Shown one piece after another: positions 50,959 to 61,549 of a stretch of 64,000 nt of DNA. Below the pieces are notes generated by a model. It saw nothing but the letters and a program-made list of their open reading frames with translations, did no database searches and was not told the DNA's origin. A program made the position numbers and the translations under genes. The DNA lies in assembly GCF_000513995.1 (NCBI RefSeq), contig NZ_AZVB01000007.1:100529-164528 (forward strand), written 5' to 3'. This DNA comes from Pseudoxanthomonas sp. J35 (lineage in GTDB: Bacteria > Pseudomonadota > Gammaproteobacteria > Xanthomonadales > Xanthomonadaceae). Every line of letters starts with the position of its first letter. Position 1 is the stretch's first letter.

Positions 50959-52161
50959 TTACTCGGCCGGCTCGGACTTGGCGGCCTGGTCGGCCGGCTG
51001 CTTGGCCTGTGGCTGCGCCGGGGCGGCGCCGGCGGCATTGCCGTCGGCGCCCGGCTGCCACGGCGTCGCCGTGGCCGGGGCGCCTTCCATGACCTTCTGC
51101 ACGCCCGACACGATCACCTTGTCGCCGGCGGCAAGTCCGCTGCTGACGATCCACTGGCCGTCGTGCACGCCACCGGTGGTGACGTTCTTGCGCTGGACGT
51201 TGCCGTCGCCGCCGATCACGCGCACGTACGGGCCGTTGGCGTCGCGCAGCACCGCTTCCTGCGGCACCAGGTAGACGTCGCGCAGTTCGCCCAGCTTGGC
51301 CTTCAGGGTGACGAAGCTGCCGGGGAACAGGGCCAGGCCCGGGTTGGGCACCAGGGCGCGCATGGTGACCGCGCCGGTGGCGGGGTCGACGCTGGTGTCG
51401 GAGAAGTCCAGCGTGCCGGCTTCCGGATGCACCTCGCCGTTGCCCAGCACCACCTGCACCGGGGTGTTGCCGGTGCCGGCCAGCGACACGTTCGCCGCGC
51501 CGCGCAGCTGCGCCAGCTCGTTGGAGTTGATCGAGAAGTTCGCGTACAGCGGGTCGAGCTGGTCGACCGTGGTCAGCAGGGTGGCCTGGCCTTCGCCGAC
51601 CAGGGCGCCCTCGGTGACCTGCTGCTTGCCGGCGCGGCCGGAGATCGGCGCGGTCACCTTGGCGTAGCCCAGGTCGATCTCGGCGGTGCGCACCGCGGCG
51701 CGCGCGCTCTCGACCGCGGCGGCGGCGGTGCGCTCGGCGGAGATGGCGTTGTCCAGGTCGTTCTGCGACACGAACTTCTGCGGCGCCAGCTGGCGCGCGC
51801 GCTCGGCGCTGGAACGCGCATTGGCGTAGCTGGCCTCGGCCTGGGCCAGCTGGCCGCGGGCCACGCCCAGCCTGGCCTGCAGCGGGGCCGGGTCGATCTC
51901 GAACAGGACCTGGCCTTCGCGCACGTCGCTGCCTTCCTGGTAGACCCGGCGCTGCAGCACGCCGGCCACGCGGGCGCGCACGTCGGCGCTGCGGTACGGC
52001 GACAGGCGGCCGACCAGGTCGCGGGTCAGCGGCACGGTCTGCGGCTTCGCCTCGATCACGCCGACTTCCGGCGGAGGCGGCGCGCCGGCCTGTTCCTTGC
52101 CGCCGCAGGCGGTCAGGGCGAGCAGGCTGCAGGCCAGGAGGAGGGGGCGGTGGAGGCGCAT
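50959..52161 (-). CDS. RND efflux periplasmic adaptor, AcrA/MexA type
   Basis: A 400-residue membrane-fusion lipoprotein bridging the RND pump and the outer-membrane channel. The lipobox is LLALTAC (Cys19). The rest shows the usual order: VGVIEAKPQTVPLTRDLVGR barrel start, lipoyl half-motif GRLSPYRSADVRARVAGVLQ, and a coiled-coil hairpin rich in Ala/Arg/Glu (residues about 100-165). The second lipoyl half (DLGYAKVTAPISGR) and the beta-barrel follow. The C-terminal 50 residues are Ala/Gln/Pro-rich. It lies between the tetR and acrB-type genes with 20- and 12-bp gaps. Confidence 0.95.
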   Translation of the reverse strand: MRLHRPLLLACSLLALTACGGKEQAGAPPPPEVGVIEAKPQTVPLTRDLVGRLSPYRSADVRARVAGVLQRRVYQEGSDVREGQVLFEIDPAPLQARLGVARGQLAQAEASYANARSSAERARQLAPQKFVSQNDLDNAISAERTAAAAVESARAAVRTAEIDLGYAKVTAPISGRAGKQQVTEGALVGEGQATLLTTVDQLDPLYANFSINSNELAQLRGAANVSLAGTGNTPVQVVLGNGEVHPEAGTLDFSDTSVDPATGAVTMRALVPNPGLALFPGSFVTLKAKLGELRDVYLVPQEAVLRDANGPYVRVIGGDGNVQRKNVTTGGVHDGQWIVSSGLAAGDKVIVSGVQKVMEGAPATATPWQPGADGNAAGAAPAQPQAKQPADQAAKSEPAE

Positions 52162-52181
52162 GGGAACTCCGGGGGGAATGT

Positions 52182-52814
52182 TCAGTTGCGGGAAACGGGA
52201 GGTGCGAAGGCGCGCAGGAAACTGTCGACGGCGAACTCGGCCCAGTGGGCCTGCGCCGCCTCGGTGTCGCGGTGCGGGACGAGGAAACGCTGCCGGTCGA
52301 AATCCAGGCCGGTGATCATGCCAAGCAGCAGCTCGGCCGCGCAGTGTGGATCGTCATGCCGCAGCAGCCCGCGGCGCATGGCCTGTTGCAGCCAGGCGGC
52401 GACCCGGTCCTGCAGGGCCTGGATCCAGATGGTGTAGAGCGAGCGGACCTCGTCGGGGAACTGCACGGCCTGGCTGGTGACCAGGCGGGCCACGCCGATC
52501 GTGCCGGGGCTGGACAGCCGTGCGAGGTGGTCGCGGGCGAACTCGACCAGCGCCGGACGCAGGTTCGCCGCATCCGGCTGCCCGGACAGGCGGCTGTCCA
52601 TGCGGCTGTCGTCGGCGAGCACCTGCAGCAGCAGCGCCTGCTTGGATCCGTAGCGCGCATAGAGCGTCTGCTTGGAGCAGCCGGCGCGCGCGGCGACCGC
52701 GTCCATGCTGATCTGCACGCCCTGTTCGCGCACCAGGTCGCGCACGGCGTCGTGCACCCGCCGGTGGCGGGCGTCAGCGGGCTGGCGCAGGGCGGGCTGG
52801 GTGGCCGGGTCCAT
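52182..52814 (-). CDS. TetR-family repressor of the efflux operon
   Basis: A 210-residue regulator with an N-terminal HTH (VQISMDAVAARAGCSKQTLYARYGSKQALL, residues about 35-65). The helical ligand-binding domain resembles the AefR/TetR_C_7 type. It is the first gene of the operon, 20 bp before the adaptor gene, so it should autoregulate. A perfect dyad TGGAC-N6-GTCCA overlaps the -10 eight bases upstream of the ATG. The ATG at 52814 is preferred because the longer frame crosses the promoter and the divergent gdh start. Confidence 0.9.
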   Translation of the reverse strand: MDPATQPALRQPADARHRRVHDAVRDLVREQGVQISMDAVAARAGCSKQTLYARYGSKQALLLQVLADDSRMDSRLSGQPDAANLRPALVEFARDHLARLSSPGTIGVARLVTSQAVQFPDEVRSLYTIWIQALQDRVAAWLQQAMRRGLLRHDDPHCAAELLLGMITGLDFDRQRFLVPHRDTEAAQAHWAEFAVDSFLRAFAPPVSRN

Positions 52815-52821
52815 GAGGGAT

Positions 52822-52837
52822 TGGACTATACCGTCCA
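52822..52837 (-). promoter_or_regulatory. Candidate TetR operator and -10 of the efflux operon
   Basis: The perfect inverted repeat TGGAC-TATACC-GTCCA covers the minus-strand hexamer TATAGT (52830-52825), 8 nt before the tetR ATG. Repressor binding would occlude RNA polymerase. The -35 position reads TTCCTT. Confidence 0.6.
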
Positions 52838-52901
52838 GTTCATTATTAAGGAAGAGGTAATTTCTTCCGTGGTGCAGCAAGGTTCCCGCGGGAGGACGGC
52901 A

Positions 52902-52907
52902 TACAAT
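52902..52907 (+). promoter_or_regulatory. -10 element of the NAD-glutamate dehydrogenase gene
   Basis: TACAAT followed by TCGCGC, 34 nt upstream of the ATG, in the 127-bp gap shared with the divergent efflux operon. There is no consensus -35. Confidence 0.45.
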
Positions 52908-52941
52908 TCGCGCACTCAAACTTTCGCGGAGCTGCAATTCC

Positions 52942-55900
52942 ATGAAATCGTCCTCCTCCGGTGCCAAACGGACCACGAAGAAGGCGCCGGCCCGCCCCAG
53001 GAAGCAGGCCAGCACTGCCGCCGCGGCGGCGCCGACGGCCGGCCGCTTCTCCCTGGAGCCGGTGTTCGCCGCGGCGCGCAAGCAGGCGCCGGCCACGGCG
53101 CAGGCCGAGCTGCAGGAGTTCCTGGGCGAGTTCTACCGCCGCCTTGAAGAGGACGAGTACCCGCAGCACCCGGCGCAGGTCTGGGCCGCCATGGGCGTGG
53201 ACATGCTCGAGTTCGCCCGCCGCCGCCGTCCGGGCACCGCGAACGTGCGCGTGTTCAATCCTTCGCTGAAGGACAACGGCTGGGAATCGCCGTACACCGT
53301 GCTGCAGATCGTCAACGACGACATGCCGTTCCTGGTCGACTCGGTGAGCATGGCGCTGGCCGAGATGGGCGTGGGCGTGCACGTGCTCGGCCATCCGCTG
53401 GTGCGGATCAGCCGCGACGCCTCCGGCAAGCTGCTGTCGGTGGGCGAGGGCAAGCCCGAGTCGCTGATGCTGCTGGAGATCGACCGCCAGCCGGCCGAAG
53501 GAATGCGCCGCATCGAACAGCAGATCGCCGACGTGCTGGCCGAGGTCCGCGCCGTCGTCGCCGACTGGGGCGTGATGCGCGACCGCATGCAGGTGCTGGC
53601 CGACGACCTGGCCACCCGCCGCATGCCGGTGGACGACACCGGCCGCCGCGAGGCGCAGGAGTTCCTGCGCTGGGCCGCCGCCGACCACTTCATCCTGTTC
53701 GGTTACCGCGAATACAAGGTGGTCAGGAAGGGTGGCGAAGCGGTGCTGGCGCCGGTCGAAGGCACCGGCCTGGGCCTGATGCGCGGCAAGGACAACGGCC
53801 AGCCGCGCCCGGTCAAGGGCCTGGCCGCGCACGGCCTGAACCAGTCCGGCGTCACCGAAGCGCTGATCCTGACCAAGACCAGCGCCCGTTCGCGGATCCA
53901 CCGCAAGGGCTACATGGACTACATCGGCGTCCTCGAGTTCGACGCCAACGGCAACATCACCGGCGAGCAGCGCTTCCTCGGCCTGTACACCTCCAGCGCC
54001 TACAACCGCCGCCCGTGGGAGATCCCGCTGGTGCGCGAGCGCTACGAGCACGTCATGCGCCGCAGCGGCCTGTCGCCGGCCAGCCACAGCGGCAAGGCGC
54101 TGCGCCACATCCTCGAGACGCTGCCGCGCGAGGAGCTGTTCCAGTCCACCGAGGACGAGCTGTACCGCACCGCGACCGGCGTGCTCGGCCTGCAGGAGCG
54201 CGTGCGCAGCCGCCTGTTCCTGCGCCGCGACCGCTACGGCCGCTTCTTCTCGGCGCTGGTCTACATCCCGCGCGAGCGCTTCAACACCGACGTGCGCCTG
54301 CGCATCGAGACCCTGCTCAAGGACGCGCTGCACGGCGAGCAGGTCGATTCCAGCGTGGTCCTGGGCGAGTCGCCCCTGGCCCAGCTGCACCTGATCGTGC
54401 GTCCGCGCGGCGGCGGCGCCGCCGAACTGGACACCAGCGAGCTGGAGCAGCGCCTGGCGCACCTGCTGCGCAACTGGCGCGACGACCTGCGCGAGGTGCT
54501 GATCGGCCGCCACGGCGAGGCCGAAGGACTGCGCCTGGCCGACGTCTACGGCCGCGCCCTGCCGGCGGGTTACATCGAGGACATCTCGCCCGAGCGCGCC
54601 GCGCACGACGTCGAACAGCTGGCCGCGCTGACCGGTCCGGACGACCTGCGCCTGAGCCTGCACACCGTCACCCGCGACGGGGTGCCGAGCCTGCGCCTGA
54701 AGCTGTACCGCCAGCACGACGACATCCCGCTGTCGGACGTGCTGCCGCTCATGGAGAACATGGGCCTGAAGGTCATCTCCGAGCACCCGTACCGCCTGCA
54801 GGCCAGCCTGCCGGGCGGCGGCGAGCAGCCGCTGTACATCCAGGACTTCGAGGTCGAGCGCCCGGCCGGTGGCGCCGACGTCGCCGCGCTGGCGCCTGCG
54901 TTCGAGGAAGCCTTCGCCGCGATCTGGTCCGGCCGCGCCGAGAACGACGGCCTCAACCGCCTGGTCCTGTCGGCGAGCCTGGAGTGGCGCCAGGTCGCGC
55001 TGCTGCGCGGCTACTGGAAGTACCTGCTGCAGACCGGCGTGCCGTTCTCGCAGAACTACGTCGAGGAGACCCTCGGCCGCTACCCGCTGCTGGCGCGCCT
55101 GCTGGTCGAGCTGTTCGAGGCGCGCTTCCACCCGGCCACCGGCCGCGAGACACGCGCCCAGATCCTGGCCGGGCAGCAGCGCCTGGCCGACCAGCTGCGC
55201 GTGCTGGCCGGCGGCGACGAGTCGGTGGTGAAGATCCTGCAGGAAGTGGTCGACGCCCGCAGCGGCGACCGCGCCACCCAGGAAGCGGCCACCCGCGGCG
55301 CGCTGCTGAAGCTGCTGGACCGCGTCTCCAGCCTCGACGACGACCGCATCCTGCGCGGCTTCATCGGCGCGATCGACGCGACCCTGCGCACCAGCTACTT
55401 CCAGACCGGCGCCGACGGCAACCCGCCGCCGACGATCAGCTTCAAGTTCGACTCGGCGCAGGTCCCGGACCTGCCCAAGCCGCGCCCGTACCGCGAGATC
55501 TTCGTCTACGGCCCGCGCGTGGAAGGCGTGCACCTGCGCTTCGGCCCGGTGGCCCGCGGCGGCCTGCGCTGGTCCGACCGCCGCGAGGACTTCCGCACCG
55601 AGGTGCTGGGCCTGGCCAAGGCGCAGATGGTCAAGAACACCGTGATCGTGCCGGTCGGTGCCAAGGGCGGCTTCTTCGTCAAGCAGCCGCCGGCCTCCGG
55701 CGACCGCGACGCGGTGCTGGCCGAGGGTATCGCCTGCTACAAGCTGTTCATCCAGGGCCTGCTGGACATCACCGACAACATCGTCGGCGGCAAGATCGTG
55801 CCGCCGCGCGACGTGGTCCGCCACGACCAGGACGACCCGTACCTGGTGGTCGCCGCCGACAAGGGCACGGCGACCTTCTCCGACATCGCCAACGGCTTGG

Positions 55901-57951
55901 CCATCGCCCACGGCTTCTGGCTGGGCGACGCCTTCGCCTCCGGCGGTTCGGTCGGCTACGACCACAAGGGCATGGGCATCACCGCCCGCGGCGCCTGGGA
56001 GTCGGTGAAGCGCCACTTCCGCGCCCTGGGCCGCGACTGCCAGAGCGAGGACTTCACCTGCGTCGGCATCGGCGACATGTCCGGCGACGTGTTCGGCAAC
56101 GGCATGCTGCTGTCCAAGCACATCCGTCTGGTGGCCGCGTTCGACCACCGCCACATCTTCCTGGACCCGGATCCGGACGCGGCGACGTCGTTCGCCGAGC
56201 GCGAGCGCCTGTTCAAGCTGCCGCGCTCCAGCTGGGCCGACTACGACACGAAACTGATCAGCAAGGGCGGCGGCGTCTACCCCCGTAGCGCCAAGGCGAT
56301 CGAGATCACCCCGCAGGTCCGCGCCGCGCTGGGCCTGGAGGAGGGCGTGAAGTCTCTGTCCCCGAACGAGCTGATGAGCGCCATCCTCAAGGCGCCGGTC
56401 GACCTGCTGTGGAACGGCGGCATCGGCACCTACGTCAAGGCATCCAGCGAGCAGAACGCCGACGTCGGCGACCGTGCCAACAACGCGCTGCGCGTCAACG
56501 GCTGCCAGCTGCGCTGCCGGATCGTGGGCGAGGGCGGCAACCTGGGCATGACCCAGCTCGGCCGCATCGAGGCCGCGCAGGCCGGCGTGCTGCTCAACAC
56601 CGACTTCATCGACAACTCCGCCGGCGTGGACACCTCCGACCACGAGGTGAACATCAAGATCCTGCTCAACGAGGTCGTCGCGCAGAGGAAGCTGACGGTG
56701 CCGGCGCGCAACAAGCTGCTGGCCTCGATGACCGACGAGGTCGCCCGCCTGGTGCTGCTCGACAACTACCGCCAGAACCAGGCGCTGAGCCTGATGGAGC
56801 GGATGAGCGTCAAGCGCCTGGGCTCCAAGCAGCACTTCATCCGCACCCTCGAGGCGCAGGGCCTGCTCGACCGCCAGATCGAATTCCTGCCTTCGGACGC
56901 GGAGCTGTCGGCGCGCAAGGCGCGCGGCCAGGGCCTGACCCGTCCGGAACTGGCGGTGCTGTTGTCGTACTCCAAGCTGGTGGCCTTCCAGCAGATGCTG
57001 GACTCGGACATCCCCGAGGACCCGTACCTGTCCAAGGAGCTGCAGCGCTACTTCCCGGTGCCGCTGCAGAAGAAGTACGCCGCGCAGATGGAGAAGCACC
57101 GCCTGAAGCGCGAGATCATCGCCACCGCGGTGACCAACCAGACGATCAACCGGATGGGCGCGACCTTCCTGCTGCGCATGCAGGAGGACACCGGTCGCAG
57201 CCCGGCCGAGGTGGCCAAGGCCTACACCATCAGCCGCGAGGTGCTGGGCGCCCGCGACCTGTGGACGCAGATCGACGCGCTGGACGGCAAGCTGCCGGAG
57301 GCCTCGCAGATCGACGCCCTGCAGGTGATCTGGAGCCTGCAGCGCTCGTTCGTGCGCTGGCTGCTCAACCGCCCCGGCCCGATGCCGAGCATCACCGAGG
57401 CGGTGGAGCGCTACCACGACCCGTTCAACGACATCCGCGAGGCGTCCGGCGTGCTGCCCGACTCGCAGCGTCCGGCCTACGAGGCCTCGCTGCGCGAGTG
57501 GCGCGACAAGGGCATGCCGCCGAAGCTGGCCCAGCAGCTGGCCGAACTGCCGTACCTGGAGCCGGCGTTCGACATCATCGAGCTGGCCCGCTCGCGCAAG
57601 CTCAAGCCGGTGGATGTCTCGCGCGTGCACTTCCGCCTGGGCGACGCGCTGGGCCTGCCGTGGCTGTTCGAGCAGATCGACGCGCTGGCGGTGGACGGCC
57701 GCTGGCACGCGGTCGCCCGCGGGGTGATGCGCGACGAGCTGGCCGCGCACCACCGCGCGCTCGCCGGCCAGGTGATCGCGATGCCGGGCGCGGACGCCGA
57801 TGCCAAGGTCCGCCACTGGCTGCAGCGCGACGACGCGGCCCTGCGCTTCACCCTGGGCATGCTGGCGGAGCTGTCCGCGCAGAAGACGCTCGACTACCCG
57901 ACCCTGTCGGTGGCCGTGCAGAAGCTGGGCCAGCTGGCAGCCCGCGGCTGA
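52942..57951 (+). CDS. gdhB: NAD-dependent glutamate dehydrogenase, large (L_180) class
   Basis: Catabolic NAD-specific enzyme converting glutamate to 2-oxoglutarate and ammonia. The 1669 residues match the large GDH class found in Pseudomonas, Xanthomonas and actinobacteria. About 700 N-terminal residues carry ACT-like regulatory domains. The catalytic core has [19 protein letters not shown] near residue 872 and the active-site lysine segment [13 protein letters not shown]. The NAD-binding segment includes [17 protein letters not shown] and [18 protein letters not shown] long helical C-terminal domain follows. It is monocistronic with a strong hairpin after the stop. A large open frame on the opposite strand is a composition artefact. 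Confidence 0.95.
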   Translation: MKSSSSGAKRTTKKAPARPRKQASTAAAAAPTAGRFSLEPVFAAARKQAPATAQAELQEFLGEFYRRLEEDEYPQHPAQVWAAMGVDMLEFARRRRPGTANVRVFNPSLKDNGWESPYTVLQIVNDDMPFLVDSVSMALAEMGVGVHVLGHPLVRISRDASGKLLSVGEGKPESLMLLEIDRQPAEGMRRIEQQIADVLAEVRAVVADWGVMRDRMQVLADDLATRRMPVDDTGRREAQEFLRWAAADHFILFGYREYKVVRKGGEAVLAPVEGTGLGLMRGKDNGQPRPVKGLAAHGLNQSGVTEALILTKTSARSRIHRKGYMDYIGVLEFDANGNITGEQRFLGLYTSSAYNRRPWEIPLVRERYEHVMRRSGLSPASHSGKALRHILETLPREELFQSTEDELYRTATGVLGLQERVRSRLFLRRDRYGRFFSALVYIPRERFNTDVRLRIETLLKDALHGEQVDSSVVLGESPLAQLHLIVRPRGGGAAELDTSELEQRLAHLLRNWRDDLREVLIGRHGEAEGLRLADVYGRALPAGYIEDISPERAAHDVEQLAALTGPDDLRLSLHTVTRDGVPSLRLKLYRQHDDIPLSDVLPLMENMGLKVISEHPYRLQASLPGGGEQPLYIQDFEVERPAGGADVAALAPAFEEAFAAIWSGRAENDGLNRLVLSASLEWRQVALLRGYWKYLLQTGVPFSQNYVEETLGRYPLLARLLVELFEARFHPATGRETRAQILAGQQRLADQLRVLAGGDESVVKILQEVVDARSGDRATQEAATRGALLKLLDRVSSLDDDRILRGFIGAIDATLRTSYFQTGADGNPPPTISFKFDSAQVPDLPKPRPYREIFVYGPRVEGVHLRFGPVARGGLRWSDRREDFRTEVLGLAKAQMVKNTVIVPVGAKGGFFVKQPPASGDRDAVLAEGIACYKLFIQGLLDITDNIVGGKIVPPRDVVRHDQDDPYLVVAADKGTATFSDIANGLAIAHGFWLGDAFASGGSVGYDHKGMGITARGAWESVKRHFRALGRDCQSEDFTCVGIGDMSGDVFGNGMLLSKHIRLVAAFDHRHIFLDPDPDAATSFAERERLFKLPRSSWADYDTKLISKGGGVYPRSAKAIEITPQVRAALGLEEGVKSLSPNELMSAILKAPVDLLWNGGIGTYVKASSEQNADVGDRANNALRVNGCQLRCRIVGEGGNLGMTQLGRIEAAQAGVLLNTDFIDNSAGVDTSDHEVNIKILLNEVVAQRKLTVPARNKLLASMTDEVARLVLLDNYRQNQALSLMERMSVKRLGSKQHFIRTLEAQGLLDRQIEFLPSDAELSARKARGQGLTRPELAVLLSYSKLVAFQQMLDSDIPEDPYLSKELQRYFPVPLQKKYAAQMEKHRLKREIIATAVTNQTINRMGATFLLRMQEDTGRSPAEVAKAYTISREVLGARDLWTQIDALDGKLPEASQIDALQVIWSLQRSFVRWLLNRPGPMPSITEAVERYHDPFNDIREASGVLPDSQRPAYEASLREWRDKGMPPKLAQQLAELPYLEPAFDIIELARSRKLKPVDVSRVHFRLGDALGLPWLFEQIDALAVDGRWHAVARGVMRDELAAHHRALAGQVIAMPGADADAKVRHWLQRDDAALRFTLGMLAELSAQKTLDYPTLSVAVQKLGQLAARG

Positions 57952-57957
57952 GCCCTG

Positions 57958-57985
57958 GCGGGGCGCCGGATCGCCGGCGCCCCGC
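57958..57985 (+). terminator. Terminator-like hairpin after NAD-glutamate dehydrogenase
   Basis: GCGGGGCGCCGG-ATCG-CCGGCGCCCCGC, a perfect 12-bp stem 6 bp after the stop, followed by GTTGTCCC. Confidence 0.7.
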
Positions 57986-58109
57986 GTTGTCCCTGCCATC
58001 GCCGCCACGGTGTGCGATGGCCGCGCGCCCGCCTCGCCCCCAGGGGGCAAGGCGGGGCCGCTGGGGTTATGCTCCCGTGCCGGACGCAGCACCGCGCATG
58101 GAGACCCCG

Positions 58110-58880
58110 ATGAGCGTCAGCCCCCGCATCGCTTTCCTGGCCAGCACCGCGCCCAACGCCCAGGAGGCGCTGGCGACGATGGTCGCGCGCCACGGCCAGC
58201 ATGCGCCGGAGGAGGCCGACGTGATCTGCTCGCTTGGCGGCGACGGCTTCATGCTGCAGACCCTCCACCGCCACGGCGGACTGGGCAAGCCGGTGTACGG
58301 GATGAAGCTCGGCACCGTCGGCTTCCTGATGAACCACTACCTCGCCGACGACCTGCTCGAGCGCCTCGCCGGGGCCGAGCCGGCCAAGCTGCGCCCGCTG
58401 GAAATGCTCGCCCAGACCGAATCCGGCAGCAGCGTCGGTTCGCTGGCCTACAACGAGGTCTCGCTGCTGCGGCAGACCCGGCAGGCGGCGCACATCCGCA
58501 TCCATCTCAACGGCCAGGCGCGCCTGGACGAGCTGATCTGCGACGGCGTGATGGTCGCCACGCCCGCGGGCAGCACCGCCTACAACTTTTCCGCGCACGG
58601 CCCGATCCTGCCGCTGGGCTCGCACACCATCGCGCTCACCCCGATCGCCGCGTTCCGCCCGCGACGCTGGCGCGGCGCGATCCTCAAGGCCGACACCGAG
58701 GTCCGCTTCGAGGTGCTGGATCCGTACAAGCGCCCGGTCAGCGTCACCGCCGATTCGCACGAGACGCGCGACGTGGTGGAGGTGGTGATCCGCGAATCGA
58801 CCGACAGGACTGTGACGCTGTTGTTCGATCCGGAACACAACCTCGAGGAACGTATCCTGAGCGAGCAGTTCGTGGTATGA
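58110..58880 (+). CDS. nadK: NAD kinase
   Basis: Phosphorylates NAD to NADP. The 256-residue protein is short, as in other xanthomonads and alphaproteobacteria. The catalytic motif is GGDGFML where E. coli-type enzymes have [24 protein letters not shown], the NE pair in LAYNEVSLL, and [20 protein letters not shown] follow. The ATG at 58110 is preferred because GGAG lies 6 nt upstream; the ATG at 58098 overlaps that site. It is a single-gene unit closed by a hairpin. Confidence 0.93.
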   Translation: MSVSPRIAFLASTAPNAQEALATMVARHGQHAPEEADVICSLGGDGFMLQTLHRHGGLGKPVYGMKLGTVGFLMNHYLADDLLERLAGAEPAKLRPLEMLAQTESGSSVGSLAYNEVSLLRQTRQAAHIRIHLNGQARLDELICDGVMVATPAGSTAYNFSAHGPILPLGSHTIALTPIAAFRPRRWRGAILKADTEVRFEVLDPYKRPVSVTADSHETRDVVEVVIRESTDRTVTLLFDPEHNLEERILSEQFVV

Positions 58881-58889
58881 AATAGCGTT

Positions 58890-58916
58890 TCCGGATGCGG
58901 CCCTGCCGCGTCCGGA
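58890..58916 (+). terminator. Terminator-like hairpin after nadK
   Basis: TCCGGATGCGG-CCCTG-CCGCGTCCGGA, an 11-bp stem with one T-G wobble, 9 nt after the nadK stop. There is no clear U-run. Confidence 0.55.
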
Positions 58917-58987
58917 GCGCCGGACGAAGTGGGTCTTCCTCGCCGGCGTACAACCTGGGGTCGAGACAACGGAAGGGGAGGGGTCCC

Positions 58988-59461
58988 GTGAAGTTGCGCT
59001 TGTTGTTCTTGCTCTGCGTCTTGCCGGCGCAGGCTTTTGCGGCGTGCTTGTTCACCAGCAACATGACGCCCTTTCCAGTGATCCATCCGTCGCTGATCGA
59101 CAATCCATCCATCCCGCCACCGGAAATCGAGGCCACCAGCGTCATCCGCGGCGCCGGTGGCGGCGCCAGCTGCGATGCACTGGGCTTCCTGTCGGTGCAG
59201 ATCAAGTGGCCGCGCGGCACCGGCTACGACCTGGACGAGATCGGCTTCGAGTACCGCGTGGTGGACGGTGCCGCTCCCGAAGGGCTGATCCCCGAGGGGG
59301 TCGTGACTTCGCCGGTCAACGGCCGCAAGGCCGAACACCAGTTCACCTGGCACGACCTGCTGCCGCCGGAGCAGCGCCCGATCCGGCTGATGCTGGAGGT
59401 GCGCGCGGTCACGCGCGACAGCCAGCGCGGCGCACCGGTGCGGGTGGCGGTGACCCAGTAG
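58988..59461 (+). CDS. Small secreted protein of unknown function
   Basis: A 157-residue protein that I cannot place in a family. It has a signal peptide (LRLLFLLCVLPAQAFA). The mature part has just two cysteines (about residues 20 and 62), able to form one disulfide, then beta-rich segments (FLSVQIKWPRGTGYDLDEIG, FEYRVVDGA, IRLMLEVRAVTRDSQRGAP) that look like an immunoglobulin or fibronectin-type sandwich. The GTG at 58988 has AGGGGAGGGG upstream. It stands alone between nadK and the 5'-nucleotidase gene on the same strand. Confidence 0.7.
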   Translation: MKLRLLFLLCVLPAQAFAACLFTSNMTPFPVIHPSLIDNPSIPPPEIEATSVIRGAGGGASCDALGFLSVQIKWPRGTGYDLDEIGFEYRVVDGAAPEGLIPEGVVTSPVNGRKAEHQFTWHDLLPPEQRPIRLMLEVRAVTRDSQRGAPVRVAVTQ

Positions 59462-59503
59462 CCGGAGCCGGTCGACAGGCGAGCACCGTCGCCACGCATG
59501 CAC

Positions 59504-59509
59504 GATAAT
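59504..59509 (+). promoter_or_regulatory. -10 element of the 5'-nucleotidase gene, 6 nt before the start codon
   Basis: GATAAT followed by CGGCGC and the ATG. There is no Shine-Dalgarno, compatible with a leaderless mRNA. Confidence 0.45.
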
Positions 59510-59515
59510 CGGCGC

Positions 59516-60436
59516 ATGGCCCGACCCGACGACAACGCCGCCCGCCTGCTCACCATCGCGGTCACCTCGCGGGCGCTGTTCGACCTGGAGGAAAGTCATG
59601 CGCTGTTCGAGCGCGAGGGCGTGGAGGCCTACGCCGAGTACCAGCGCCAGCACGAGGACCAGGTCCTCGATCCGGGCGTGGCCTTCCCGGTGGTGCGCAA
59701 GCTGCTGGCGCTGAACCGGCGGCTGCCGCCGGAGGTGCCAAAGGTCGAGGTGATCCTGCTGTCGCGCAACTCGGCCGACACCGGGCTGCGCATCTTCAAC
59801 TCGATCCAGCACCACGGCCTGGACATCGTCCGCGCGGTGTTCACCTCCGGCGAGCCGACCTGGCCGTACGTGGCGCCGTTCAAGACCGACCTGTTCCTCT
59901 CGGCCAACCCCGAGTCGGTGCGCCGCTCGCTGCAGCACGGCGTGGCCGCGGCGACGATCCTGCCGGCGCGTGCGGTGGATGCGCCGCGCGACCAGCTGCG
60001 CATCGCCTTCGACGGCGACGCGGTGATCTTCGGCGACGAGAGCGAGCGCATCTCGCGCGAGCAGGGCGTCGAGGCGTTCGGCCTTCACGAGCGGCAGCGT
60101 GCGCGCGAACCGCTGTCCGGCGGGCCGTTCCGTGGCTTCCTGTCGGCGCTGCACGCGCTGCAGGCGGCGTTTCCGCCGGGCGAGGACGCGCCGATCCGCA
60201 CCGCCCTGGTCACCGCGCGCTCGGCGCCGGCGCACGAGCGCGTCATCCGCACCCTGCGCGAGTGGGGCGTGCGCCTGGACGAGGCGCTGTTCCTGGGCGG
60301 GCGCGACAAGGGTCCGTTCCTGGCCGCGTTCGGGGCCGACATCTTCTTCGACGACTCGACCCACAACATCGACAGCGCCCGCCTGCACGTCGCCGCCGGC
60401 CACGTGCCGCACGGCGTGGCCAACCAGGAGGGGTGA
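59516..60436 (+). CDS. 5'-nucleotidase, cytosolic IA-like family
   Basis: A 306-residue HAD-type nucleotidase that removes phosphate from nucleoside 5'-monophosphates. It belongs to the family of eukaryotic cN-I (AMP-preferring): AVTSRALFDLEESHALF at the N-terminus, VILLSRNSADTGLRIFNSI, FDGDAVIFGDESERI with the Asp-rich catalytic site, and DIFFDDSTHNIDSA near the C-terminus. The ATG at 59516 is placed 6 nt after GATAAT. It converges on cheB. Confidence 0.9.
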   Translation: MARPDDNAARLLTIAVTSRALFDLEESHALFEREGVEAYAEYQRQHEDQVLDPGVAFPVVRKLLALNRRLPPEVPKVEVILLSRNSADTGLRIFNSIQHHGLDIVRAVFTSGEPTWPYVAPFKTDLFLSANPESVRRSLQHGVAAATILPARAVDAPRDQLRIAFDGDAVIFGDESERISREQGVEAFGLHERQRAREPLSGGPFRGFLSALHALQAAFPPGEDAPIRTALVTARSAPAHERVIRTLREWGVRLDEALFLGGRDKGPFLAAFGADIFFDDSTHNIDSARLHVAAGHVPHGVANQEG

Positions 60437-60496
60437 GCGGCCTCGTGCCGGCGGGACGGCCGGCGCGGAAGCGCGGCCCGGCGCCCGCGGCCGGCC

Positions 60497-61549
60497 TCAG
60501 CCCGCGGCCAGTTCCAGCAGGCGGCCGGCGATGCGCTCCAGCGGCACGATCTCCTGGGCGGCGCCGAGCTTGACCGCGGCGCCCGGCATGCCCCAGACCA
60601 CGCTGCTGGCCTCGTCCTGGACCAGGGTGGCGGCGCCGGCCTGGCGCAGTTCCAGCAGGCCGCGGGCGCCGTCGTCGCCCATGCCGGTGAGGATGGCGGC
60701 CACTGCGTTGGGGCCTGCGCTGCGCGCCACCGAGCGGAACAGCACGTCCACGGAGGGCCGGTGCCGGTTCACCGGCGGGCCGTCGTCCACCCGGCAGCGC
60801 CAGCGGGCGCCGTCGCGCACTACTTGCAGGTGGCGGTCGCCCGGCGGCAGGTAGGCGTGCCCGGGCAGCACCGCTTCGCCGTCGCTCGCCTCGCGCACCA
60901 GCAGCGGCGAGTGCCGGTCCAGGCGCTCGGCGAAGGCGCGACTGAAGCTGCCCGGGATGTGCTGGGCGAGCATCACCGCCGGCGCGTCCGGCGGCATCCG
61001 TTCCAGGACCGCACGAATGGCCTCGGTCCCGCCGGCGGAGGCGCCGATGGCGATGATGCGCTCGGTGGTCCGGAACGGTGCGGTGGCCGCCGCCGCCGGC
61101 GCCAGCGGCTCCAGGCGCGTCGCAGGCCGCGTCAGCGGCCGCACCCGGGCGCGGGCGGCGGCCTTGACCTTGGCGGCGATTTCGCCGGCGTACTCGGCCA
61201 GCCCCTGGGCCACGCCCAGCCTCGGCTTGGTGACGAAGTCCACCGCACCCAGCGCCAGGGCCTGCAGGGTGACGTCGGCGCCGCGCTCGGTGAGCGAGGA
61301 GACCATCACCACCGGCATCGGCCGCAGGCGCATGAGGTGCTCCAGGAAGGCCAGGCCGTCCATCCGCGGCATTTCCACGTCCAGGGTCAGCACGTCCGGG
61401 TTCAGCCGCCGGATCTTCTCGCGCGCCAGCAGCGGGTCGGCGGCCGTGCCCACCACCTCGATCTCGGGGTCGCGCGCCAGCAGCTCGGTCAGCAGTTGCC
61501 GCACCACCGCCGAGTCGTCCACGACCAGCACCCGCACCGGCTGGCCCAT
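60497..61549 (-). CDS. cheB: Protein-glutamate methylesterase/deamidase CheB
   Basis: Chemotaxis adaptation enzyme that removes methyl groups from receptors when phosphorylated by CheA. Residues 1-125 are a response-regulator receiver domain with the acidic DDS pair, phospho-acceptor Asp in [13 protein letters not shown] near residue 56, and Lys in VDFVTKP. The methylesterase domain has the triad Ser in [11 protein letters not shown], His in AQHIPGSF and Asp in [10 protein letters not shown]. The length of 350 is normal. Its ATG shares 1 bp with the cheD stop. Confidence 0.96.
   Translation of the reverse strand: MGQPVRVLVVDDSAVVRQLLTELLARDPEIEVVGTAADPLLAREKIRRLNPDVLTLDVEMPRMDGLAFLEHLMRLRPMPVVMVSSLTERGADVTLQALALGAVDFVTKPRLGVAQGLAEYAGEIAAKVKAAARARVRPLTRPATRLEPLAPAAAATAPFRTTERIIAIGASAGGTEAIRAVLERMPPDAPAVMLAQHIPGSFSRAFAERLDRHSPLLVREASDGEAVLPGHAYLPPGDRHLQVVRDGARWRCRVDDGPPVNRHRPSVDVLFRSVARSAGPNAVAAILTGMGDDGARGLLELRQAGAATLVQDEASSVVWGMPGAAVKLGAAQEIVPLERIAGRLLELAAG

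Noticed and set aside
47620..52437. A 1605-codon plus-strand frame across the efflux operon
   Set aside because: Antisense shadow of acrB/acrA; low-complexity translation and no ribosome site.
52846..58092. A 1748-codon open frame on the minus strand opposite the NAD-glutamate dehydrogenase gene
   Set aside because: It is exactly antisense to a well-supported gene, its translation is His/Gln/Arg/Val-rich without motifs, and such mirror frames are expected at about 70% GC.
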